DNA of 64,000 nt from Glycine soja (taxonomy: Eukaryota; Streptophyta; Magnoliopsida; Fabales; Fabaceae): assembly GCF_004193775.1 (NCBI RefSeq), contig NC_041002.1:12870485-12934484 (forward strand), read 5' to 3'. The notes beneath the pieces were generated by a model. It was given only the letters and a program-made list of their open reading frames with translations. It had not been told where the DNA came from and did not search any database. Position numbers and translations under genes: made by a program. Of the stretch, positions 54,916-64,000 are shown piece after piece; the stretch's first letter is position 1, and each line of letters starts with the position of its first letter.

Positions 54916-56605
54916 TGAAAAGCAAGCTTCATGATGAAACAAGATTGATTCAAAGAGTTTTGATGATAACAAAGATGATGACAAAAAGTTCATAAGTCAA
55001 GAACACTTCATGATAACAAAGATGATGATCTCAAGAATCAAAGAATGAGTTCAAGATTGAATCAAGTACACTTCAAGGAACAAGAGGAAAGTTGAATTCA
55101 AGAATCAAGAATCAAGTTTCAAGATTCAAGTTCCAAGAATCAAGATCAAGATTCTAGACTCAAGATTCAAGAATCAAGAGAAGACTCAATCAAGATAAGT
55201 ATTAAAAAAAAATTTCAAAAACTGAGTGGCACATGAATTTTTCTCAAAACCTTTTACCAAAGAGTTTTTACTCTTTGGTAATCGATTACCAGATTATTGT
55301 AATCAATTACCAGTAGCAAAATGGTTTTCAAAAAACTTTCAAACTGAATTTACAATGTTCCAATTAATTTCAAAATGTTGTAATTGATTACAAGTATTTG
55401 GTAATCGATTACCAATGTGCTTGAACATTGAAATTCAAATTTAATTGTGAAGAGTCACATCCTTTCACAAAAAAGCTTTGTGTAATCGATTACACTTATT
55501 TGGTAATCGATTACCAGTGATAGTTTCTGAACAAAATCAAAAGATGTAACTCTTCCAATAGTTTTCAAGTTTTTCTAAAAGTTATAACTTTTCCAAATGG
55601 TTTTTAAGTTTTTCTAAAGGTTATAACTCTTCTAATGGTCTCTTGATTAGACTTGAAGAGTCTATAAAAGCAAGGCTTTGATTTGCATTTTAGACATTCA
55701 TTATTTAGACAACAAACTTTTGCCAATTGATTTCTGAATCTCTTTGAACTCCTTCTTCTTCTTCCTTTGCCAAAAGCTTTCTAAAGTTTTCTGGTTTTCC
55801 AAACCTTGAAAACAAAACTTATGTTATTCATCTTTTTCATTCCCTTCTCCCTTTGCCAAAAAGAATTTGCCAAGGACTAACCGCCTGAATTCTTTTTGTG
55901 TCTCTCTTCTCCCTTTTCCAAAAGAACGAAGGACTAACCGCATGAATTCTTTTGTGTCTCCCTTCTCCCTTGTCAAAGAATTCAAAACGACATAGTCTGA
56001 GAATTCTTTTGATTCTTCCCTTTCCCATATACAAAAGATTTCAAAGGACTAACCGCCTGAGAATTCTTTTGTATCCCCATTCACAAGGTTTCAAAGGTTT
56101 AACCGCCTGAGAACTTTGTCTTAACGCATTGGAGGGTACATCCTTTGTGGTACAAGTAGAGGGTACATCTACTTGGGTTGTTGACTGAGAACAAGAGAGG
56201 GTACATCTCTTGTGGATCAGTTCTAGTGGAGGGTACATCCACTAGGTTGATCAAAGAGAACAAGGGAGGATACATCCCTTGTGGATCTTTGCTTGTAAAA
56301 GGATTTTTACAAGGTTGAAAAGAAATCTCAAGGACCGTAGGTCGCTTGGGGACTGGATATAGGTACGGGTTGTTGTCGAATCAGTATAAAAACTCTTGTG
56401 TGTTTGTCTCCTTCTTCCCTACTCTTTTAATTTCCGTTGTGCACTTTAATTCCCGCTTTTACTTTTGGTTAAGTTTCTTTTATATCCTTCATTTACTTAA
56501 CAACATAGTAAAAGACTTAGAAGAGTAAATTTTTAATTAGTAAAGGTTTAGGAATAATTAATTCAACCCCCCTACTTAATTATTCTGAGGCCACTTGATC
56601 CAACA
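54916..56605 (+). repeat. Solo Copia LTR within the MAIN-like intron
   Basis: A 1,690-bp LTR (TGAAAAGC...CCAACA) flanked by the perfect 5-bp duplication AATTA (54911-54915, 56606-56610). Sense-strand order: low-complexity U3 (CAAGATTC repeats, 55060-55200), six palindromes (55278/55299, 55380/55401, 55482/55503), TATA box TATAAAAG (55663-55670), and a leader with two sets of hairpins (55858-56120 and 56153-56313). No internal region remains, so it arose by recombination between two LTRs. Confidence 0.9.
55858..56313 (+). repeat. Two-part hairpin array in the LTR leader
   Basis: First part: units with arms of the CAAAAGAATT/AATTCTTTTG type around a loop core GGACTAACCGCCTGA (loop cores near 55874, 55931, 56046 and 56096, and a variant near 55987). 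Second part: stems CAAGTAGA (56153-56175), ACAAGAGA (56191-56213), CTAGTGGA (56223-56245) and ACAAGGGA (56260-56282), with loops GGGTACA (GGATACA in the last), then CTTGTAAAA with loop GGAT (56292-56313). All second-part stems are perfect. Confidence 0.85.
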
Positions 56606-57049
56606 AATTAGACATTCATTATCACAAACAACACATCAAAAATAAAAAATTAGCAACTAGCAACACGTCCAAATTAAAATACCTCGCCACTCTAGATACT
56701 ATATGTCGCATGGTCAGCAAATGATGGCAGCACCGATGTGTCACATGGCCAACCAAGGAATCCCTCGCCATGATTAGCAGGTGACCCCTCAACACCATCA
56801 GCAGCTACGTCCGCAGCATCTACGTCTGCAGTCGGAATGTCGTCGTCCACATGAGGAACATCCTCTATCACATCAGGAATATCTTCAGTCACCTGAGGAA
56901 CTTCCTCAGCGACATCAACCTAAACCTGTTGCCTACGGGCAGAAGCGGTTGGCCTACGATGCCGGGGAACATCAACATCATGCTCATCTCGACCCATGCC
57001 TCTGCATGTCACTACTTAAGGCACGAGCTAAACCTCTTGTTCTAACCAT
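56606..57049 (-). pseudogene. MAIN-like pseudogene, first exon part
   Basis: From ATG at 57047-57049 the minus strand reads MVRTRGLARALSSDMQ, then a frameshift at about 56990, an acidic Asp/Val-rich stretch (EDIPDVIEDVPHVDDD), and FADHATYSI. It is cut by TAG at 56920-56922 (Gln expected) and at 56692-56694 (Trp expected). A donor-like GAG|GTATTTTA ends the exon near 56685. MVRTRGLARAL and the acidic spacer are typical of soybean MAIN-like copies. Confidence 0.78.
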
Positions 57050-57461
57050 GATCTGAAAATCATGAAGAACAATGTACTTTTTTTGGTCAAATTAACTATT
57101 CATATAATTGGTAAATAAGGTTTGTCAGTACTCATTTGATTGAAAAATTTATAGATAATGAAGAACATGTAGTTTATTCATAGTAGTAGTGTTAATTTGG
57201 ATGTCAGGAAATGGTATTCAATGGGGTCTTTTCAGTATATTGTGTGTTTTCTGTGTCTAATTTTTATATAGGAACATATTATAGATAATTGTTTGTTACT
57301 TGATGTAAATTCTTGTGTTTAATCAAGCCTTCTTACTGCCAATTGATCTTTTTTTCCCTTTAAGTTTGATGTAAATTCTTGTGTTTAATCAAGCCTTCTT
57401 ATCATGATGAATTGGTAAATATTGGAAATTTATGTATTGACTTATCATATGTGGTTGTAAG
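57050..57461. other. Non-coding spacer with a 35-bp direct repeat
   Basis: TGATGTAAATTCTTGTG and the following 18 bases occur at 57301-57335 and again at 57367-57401. Otherwise nothing is recognised. Confidence 0.6.
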
Positions 57462-57605
57462 GTATTTGGTGAGCCAGGAATTGTCACTGTCTGTTCATAA
57501 GGTCTTGAGAATATTCTCAAGGTTGGGGAAGCTGAGAGAGCTTGGGTAATACTGGAGATGTCAACTTGTATGCTCAGATGATAGACGAAGTAGAAGGTCT
57601 TGTTT
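57462..57605 (+). pseudogene. Importin-alpha C-terminal ARM-repeat exon relic
   Basis: The plus strand reads GEPGIVTVCS, TAA, GLENILKVGEAERA. After a one-base shift it reads GNTGDVNLYAQMIDEVEGL. This matches the last armadillo repeat of plant importin-alpha (PRIVTVCLEGLENILKVGEA, then YAQMIDE...EGL). A stop and a frameshift show that it is dead. No neighbouring importin exons are seen, so it is an isolated fragment. Confidence 0.72.
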
Positions 57606-58140
57606 CATTTTTTTTTTACATTCAGGGTCATTAATCAAAATTTCCACCCAATTTTTTATATAAATTTTGCAATGTTCTCTAAACCAAAATTGGTTTCTAT
57701 AATTGTAGGAACCTGGTTGAATGGAGCAGGATTGATGCTAGGGTGACTGTTAGAGTCGATTCTGGGTGGGGTGGGGTGGGGGAGTTGGGGGTTTAGTTGG
57801 GTGAGTTTGGTCTTTGCACCTCATGGTGTTTGTCTTGATTTGGTGAGGATTCATCAAGATTTGGTGCTTGGAATTCAATCAAGGAATTCAACCTAGGACT
57901 ATGTTGTAATTCCTATTGGTGCTCTGTCCAATCATACGTGGGTAATGGTAATGGGTAAGACAGACACAGACCCGTTAATCATGTGGTATGAGGAAATTTT
58001 AATGCTTGCATGTAGCCACGTGACTACTGTAATGCTTACAATTGATTAGTTTGAATTAGGTCCAGAGATAACCCTACACATACTCATATAAGCTTGAATT
58101 AGTTTGAATTAGGAAATTTTAATGCTTACATGCATTACAC
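57606..58140. other. Unassigned sequence with a G-rich tract
   Basis: At 57757-57800 the plus strand has four or more runs of three to five G separated by T (GGGTGGGGTGGGGTGGGGG), a potential G-quadruplex. 57820-57990 has protein-like stretches in broken frames (GKTDTDPLIMWYEE), but I cannot name a parent gene. Confidence 0.5.
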
Positions 58141-58179
58141 ATTCCAATTACAAATTAGGGATAAACTCAATCCTAGGCA

Positions 58180-58440
58180 AAATAAGCAATATAAGCAAAA
58201 TCCCAATACCAATACCAATATAAGCAAAATACCAATACCAATACCAATATAAGCAACAAAATAACCAATACCAATATATGCAAAATACAGGAACAATCTA
58301 AGCAATATAAGCAAAATACCAATACCAATATAAACAACAAAGCAATACAAGTAAAATTATGTTTTCAAAAGTAACAAAATACCAATACCATGAAGCATTT
58401 CCAAACAATATAAGCAATATAAATTTAGATATAATCATGT
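58180..58440. repeat. Minisatellite of AATACCAATATAAGCAA-type units
   Basis: Irregular tandem copies of ACCAATA and ATAAGCAAAAT. The TYR/ILE-rich frames on the other strand are a by-product of this repeat. Confidence 0.75.
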
Positions 58441-58509
58441 ATAAGTCTAATAATAACATATAAGCAATATAAAATAAAAAACAAACAAAAAAATTCACAA
58501 ATCAGATTA

Positions 58510-58805
58510 CAAAAAAGGAAAACCTTCTTACGGAAGAAGGTTCTTCCACAAGAAGGAAAACCTTCTTCCGTAAGAAGGAAATCCTTCATACGGAAGAAGG
58601 TTCTTCCATACGTTCTTACGGAAGAACGTTCTTCCGAGAGATCATACGGAAGAACCTTCTTCCGTATGAGTAAACAGTGTGAAAACACTTCATACGGAAG
58701 AATGTTCTTCCGTACCAAGTCTTTTTCCCTAAGGAAGAACCTTCTTCATTAAGAAGTATTTTCTCACTGTTTACTCATACGGAAGAAGGTTCTTCCGTAT
58801 GAGAA
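58510..58805. repeat. Cluster of GGAAGAAGGTTCTTCC palindromes
   Basis: About nine variants of TACGGAAGAA-NN-TTCTTCCGTA lie within 300 bp. Two longer arms, 58643-58690 and 58755-58802, are near-perfect inverted repeats of each other, each itself containing the palindrome, so the region could fold into one large hairpin. The short arms match the GAA-NN-TTC pattern of heat-shock elements. Confidence 0.8.
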
Positions 58806-58856
58806 AAACGCTTCCTCTCCTCCCATGACTTCTCAGAAAAACAAAGTCTTCTACCC

Positions 58857-60242
58857 TAAAGCCATTTTCCCTAAACTACATCACTAATGACAATAAAAGA
58901 TGAAAGGAAGTAGGATGAACTAACCTCAACGGTGGAAAATGCCGGCAAAGCCACCAAGCGTGGAGGAAGAAGGAGAAGAAGGCACGCCGCGAAAGAAGGA
59001 GATGAGACAAGCGCGGAGGAACTCCAGAAGCCCCGCGGAACAAGTGATTGAAGAGAGAGGGTTTTTGCTTTTTTTAAATTTATTAAAAGGGCATTTTGGT
59101 CCATTCGTATAATTGTTGGGTGCACCAGCAATATTGTGGGTACACCTAACAACACCCCCAGTCTAGCCTAATCAATCGGCCCATTTATTAGTTGAGCCCA
59201 TTTTGTTAGGACCATTTAACATATAACATTTTTTTTTATCAAATTTGACTTACATTTTTTTATACATAAATTTAACTTACATATAAATTGGTTACTAAGG
59301 AACCAAAAAATGAAAATGTGATTTACACTTACATAATTAGATAAACTTCTCCCTAAACATTTATGGAAAAAATTAAAAAATTATAAATTAAAATTAACTT
59401 ATTCATAAATTAAATATAAATTTTTTGAAAAAACTAATCTCTATAAAATTATAGTGAAAATAGTTTGTAATCTACTAAAGTGTTTTATCAAACATATATA
59501 AGTTTTGGCTTTCTAATTAGTAAATAATATACAAATATTTATTCTGGCAGTATATAAGAAACTAAACTCTACTTAAATTAGAAAAACATACTATTTTAAT
59601 AATTATACATCTAAAAGTAATATTTTTATTAACATTGTTCAAGCAACATTTGTTATACCCGAATGTCTCTTCAAATAAATGTTTCTCAAGAAAAATCAAT
59701 TCTTTCAAACTAACTTATAATTAAAATCAACTTTAAATATGCATCTAAAACTAAAGTTATATATAGCTTATTAATTTTATGCCCAAAAATTATATATCTA
59801 AAACTATTTTGATAACAGTTATATTAACAAATATACATCCAATATACATATATTAACACTATGTAAATAATATTTATTTAAATAGTATTAATAAAAAAGC
59901 ATTCTTGAATGCATGTTCTGATAGAAGCAAATCAAGTGACGGATCTTATGGTTAGACATGGTTTGATTATTAAGTCTAGTTATCAGATTTTTTATTTTGC
60001 TCCTAACTTTATTTGTAACGCTTTATTAGTGGATCAAGATTGTATAAGCTTTCCTTGAGGTATCTAGGCTCAAATAAATTGTTCATTATCTTAGGGTCTA
60101 GTTGGTATGCCACTTTAATAATTTATAAGCTACTTTGATTGACTTTCAATCAGCTGTAAACTTGTAGTTTTTCAAGTCTTAACTAAGCTTATAAGTTTCA
60201 AGTAGTTCGGTAACTTTACTATAAACACGCCCTAAATTTATC

Positions 60243-60284
<42 letters not shown>

Positions 60285-60995
60285 AGTAAGAATGTCTTTT
60301 TTATGTAATAAGAAGAAGAATAAATATTAATTATTAAATTTTATTGTTAATAATCAAAATTAAAACACATAAATTAAAGAAAGTAATCATGACGATGGGT
60401 CTCTCGTAATATAATTATTGCTATATGTTCTCTCGTAACTCTTCAAGTTAAGGAAAGTCCTCTCTAGAAGACCTGAAAGGGTGTAAAAGATGAATTTAAT
60501 ATTTGTACTTTATAGAAAGCATATGCTGTAGTATAGTCAGGAACGTTAGCTAAACTTTGAAAATAGATGCTATGAAGTAATGAAGCATGAACTGTGTGAT
60601 TCGCAATGCTACACGTGAATGCAACAGAGAATATCTTTGTCCTTTGTTAAACTACGATAGTAGTACAATATAGAGTTGCATAGGAACAAGAATTAAGAAA
60701 CGTTAAATGATTAGGCTATCAGTATTCAGTAAAGATACGTAAATACTCCATCATTCTGAATACTCTATATATTATTTAATTTATAATATATATATTTCTT
60801 TTTCTCTTTTTTTTATTTGTATTGGTTCAACTAATAATATTTGAGTGTCTTATTATCATTTTCCTTACGGTAATACTCAAAGTACAATTTTAGAGTAGAT
60901 TTATCTGATAAAAAAAAGAGAAATTGAAAAAAACGATAATAAATATAAGAAATTAAACAAAAATTCAAAAGAAGTGAAAAAAAAAGTAAGAAACG

Positions 60996-61051
<56 letters not shown>

Positions 61052-63494
61052 CACTCATGAAATTATAGGCGTCTGACTACCAAAAGTTATTAATACAAGT
61101 AGTTCTGTAAGATTTCTTGATAAGGTCTATAGTTGATTCTTGGACATTAAATAATAATTAAAACTATCACTTTATTCAAAAGAAAGTCAATCCAGCGCAC
61201 GCGCGCCGATTCCGATCCAAATCCACTAATGTTTGGGATTATTGATCTTTTAAGTTCAAATTAATATTGCTTTCGGCTCTCAAAATATATTTATTTGGTA
61301 ATAAACACAAGTGAAAATTGTTTCGCTTGCTTCATGAGTTTCTCTTGCTACAATGAAATTTTGGATTTTAGTTATATTAAATATCTACCATTATTTTCTT
61401 TAATTGTTGACAGTATAATGCTATAATTAGAAATTAAAGACAGTGAATATATTAAGCTCTAAATAACCAAAAAGGTCTAGTTAAATTTGTTAAATAAAAT
61501 ACGTAAATTATTATAAATTTTTTAATATAATTTTTTATTTTTATGAATAAAAAAATAAAGTGTAAATAAAATACTACTATTAGTTCATGAGATTCATTTT
61601 TGCCATGCAAAAATTAGGAGTAAAAGCAATTGTGTGATGTCTGCCGGCATCACAAAATATATCTGAATCCTATAGATATTCATAAAAAATATCTATAAAT
61701 GGATAAGATAATTAGTATCTGTTTATGAAATATGGGTCGAAAATGAATATTTATACTTAAAAAATTGAATGGGAATGGATGCAGGTATGAAATATTATAG
61801 TATCCAACTTGTCTCACCTGTACCTATTATATATTAGTTTATTTAAAATATGTTATATATATATATATATATATTATTAATTCAATGGGAATTGCTAAGA
61901 AACCTAAGCTTTTATTGATGCACAAATAAATGTCATGTCTTTAAGTGAGTCATGCATCAATGCATTTGAAAAATATTGTAGATTGGATTAGATTTGATCT
62001 TAAATTACTGCTACTATCATAGTATTACACAAAGTATCATGTGGATTTACCTATAATATAATTTTTTATGCCTCAATTTTTTTTTTAAAAAAGATAAATC
62101 ATATTTTATTTGATTTTTTTTCTTTATTTTCTTATTAGTGAGTGAACACGTAATTAAAAATTGATCTTAATCATCATAATTTTTGGTTTTTTAATATTAT
62201 GATAAATTACGTATATAAAATTTAGTATATAAAAACAAATCTACTTATAAAAAAATTAATATATATAAAATTTAAACACATGCAATTGCGTATAAAATTT
62301 AGTATAAGTCATATCAAAACATAAATGGAGCCAAATATAATTTTTTACTCAACGTGTACAACCCGCGTTGAACAAGTTACTCATTATAATATTTTTTTTA
62401 ACTAATTACCAAATTGTTCATATTAACTACCATCACATGCATTCTAACATAATTATAAGTTAAATAATTTCAATGTATTTTTTGCATGTCTTAAAAAGAA
62501 TATCATCACATGTTGTCAAAGTTTCTAATGAGTATGTTAAATTATAAATGATTAAAATATTATATTTAATAATGATTTTTTAGATAATTATATTTTTTAA
62601 TATTGTTTTTTATGACTTATATTTGAATTACTTTAAGTTATATTTGAATATTTTTAATGTTACCTTTGGATGAATTAAGGGTGAAATTTTAATTTAGTTA
62701 TAGTATTTTTTTAATCAATATTTTTTTGTTGATATGCTAATTTTTTATAAAAGTGAAAGTACAAGTTACTAGTGCAGATATGAATATATAGTTATCTAAT
62801 AAATATGAAAATAAAATTAAAGTTACAAACCACACAATTAAATATAAATATAAGACTGAATACGGATTTGTAAATATAAGACTGAATACGGATTTGTTTT
62901 TCAAATACAGATATACAAATAGAAACTACATTACTCTATCTAGACTCTTCCCATTGTCTTCCATGGACGTGTGTGAAAACGCTAGTAATGCAATACAGCT
63001 ATACAATATATTTACTGTTTTTTCTTTGAGTTTTCGTGTACCACAAGTGGCTCGTGTCACGACAATTTTATAAGCTTTGGACCATAAACAGAATATGAAA
63101 AAATCCGGAACACGCATTTATTATTATTCAACAAAAGGTGGCAGAGAGGGGGGCAATAATACAGATGCCAAAACAAGATAACATCCTTTTTCTCTCTCCT
63201 TTTTCTTGTTTGTGACCAAATCTGCAATTGTTTTGCTTTTTCATAAAAACGAATGGCTGTCATCCATTTGGTACATGCCTAGATGGCAAAGTTTGCGCCT
63301 TAGCCTGCCAAATATGAGGCAAGGAAGGATAACCACCACATAAAAAGGACAAAGAAAAATTCCTAAGGTGCTGTAATTACACCGCATCTTTGTCATCAAA
63401 ATTCAAATAATGTCAAATATGAGATTTTCCTTTTTCATCCTTCTTAGGGTCAAGTTGTTTTGAAATTAGTCAACCACAAAATGTATGGATCAAG

Positions 63495-63536
<42 letters not shown>

Positions 63537-64000
63537 CAATCACAAAAGGTATGAATCAAGGAGAACAAGCTTATTTCAATTTTATTAGAGATTTTAAGTT
63601 TAATATTTTTTTATTAATAAATATTAATTATTAATTTTTTAATTTTTTTTAGTGCAAGGAATTAAACTCATGTCTTCTTTCTTCTCGTCTCTCTTCAATC
63701 ATAATTTTTTAAGTTTAATATGTAGTTATATTAAATATTTGAAACTATAATTTTATTGTGTAAAGTGATTAATATATTCTATCAAATTTGAGTAAGATTA
63801 TATTCATTCAAAAATATTGGTGATCTTGTACCAATAAAATAAATTTCAACCAACAACATTATATTGATAGAGTGAATTGAGTTTTAATCTCTTAAAGAAA
63901 ATTTAGTTCCAAGCTTGTATATATAAAAAGAAAAACATAATTGAGAGGAGAGACCCATTAAAAATAACAAATTAGATTATTTGATGAAAAATAGTCAATA
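58857..64000. other. AT-rich region without recognisable genes
   Basis: No gene, RNA gene or complete transposon is recognised. TA-dinucleotide microsatellites occur at about 60247-60280, 60999-61049 and 63498-63532, and a shorter one near 61855-61874. A short GC-rich island (GCGCACGCGCGCC, about 61195-61208) stands out. Around 59095-59155 a pair of GGTGCACC/GGTACACC boxes resembles the edge of a small legume repeat, but no terminal repeat could be matched. Confidence 0.6.

Noticed and set aside
55837..56034. Minus-strand frame of 65 codons in the solo LTR, also near 47862 on the other strand
   Set aside because: The frame comes from the repeated hairpin units of the LTR leader and is not protein-like.
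58425..58718. Minus-strand frame of 97 codons rich in Phe and Leu
   Set aside because: It is produced by the GGAAGAAGGTTCTTCC repeats and the adjacent minisatellite.
60831..61058. Minus-strand frame with a Tyr-Ile repeat
   Set aside because: It is the translation of a TA microsatellite.
63640..63690. SINE B-box-like sequence (GAGTTTAATTCC on the minus strand)
   Set aside because: There is no A-box at the proper distance and no repeat borders.

Overview
This window is repeat-rich plant DNA, almost certainly soybean (Glycine max or a close relative). The main evidence is an apparently complete SIRE1-type Copia element, a soybean family whose gag-pol and envelope-like frames are separated by a leaky UAG. 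LTRs carrying GTAATCGATTAC palindromes, plant-type LINEs, a Helitron and a MAIN-like plant mobile domain relic agree with this. No intact ordinary host gene was found. The only substantial host gene is a broken methyltransferase-like copy at 50606-51983.

Layout: 1-6500 holds a decayed minus-strand Copia element, with its 5' LTR at 5434-6500. 6505-8742 is a Ty3/gypsy pol broken by five in-frame TAG codons. From about 10.7 to 34.0 kb lies one old minus-strand LINE (ORF1 at 32.9-34.0, endonuclease and RT at 27.4-30.1, RNase H at 10.7-11.7), split by later insertions. One is an unusual non-coding element with its two LTRs in inverted orientation, flanked by the 5-bp duplication CTCTA (14585-27403). 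A truncated second copy in the opposite internal orientation lies at 11678-14182. The SIRE1 element (15654-25342, duplication ATAAT) is nested in the complete copy. Another is a rearranged Copia fragment (30105-32915).

34914-41137 is a very young Copia element with identical 383-bp LTRs and duplication TACGA. Its gag-pol appears to begin with an ATG inside the 5' LTR and to be joined by an intron that spans the primer-binding site. 41613-49149 is a minus-strand Helitron carrying pieces of a PP2C phosphatase gene and a proteasome beta-subunit gene, with a solo LTR inside. 50606-51983 is the methyltransferase pseudogene. 54530-57049 is a MAIN-like (plant mobile domain) pseudogene whose intron holds a solo LTR with duplication AATTA. 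A small importin-alpha exon relic follows at 57462-57605, then repeats and about 5 kb of AT-rich sequence without recognisable genes.

The most interesting signals are not genes. (1) Five LTR-like segments each carry three pairs of the palindrome GTAATCGATTAC, and all 15 pairs are spaced 20-21 bp. (2) The transcribed leaders of related LTRs contain arrays of hairpins with constant loops and changing, compensated stems. (3) The young Copia element has a start codon and splice donor inside its LTR. (4) The inverted-LTR element is present in two opposite isomers. All calls come from reading the sequence by eye; no database search or alignment program was run.
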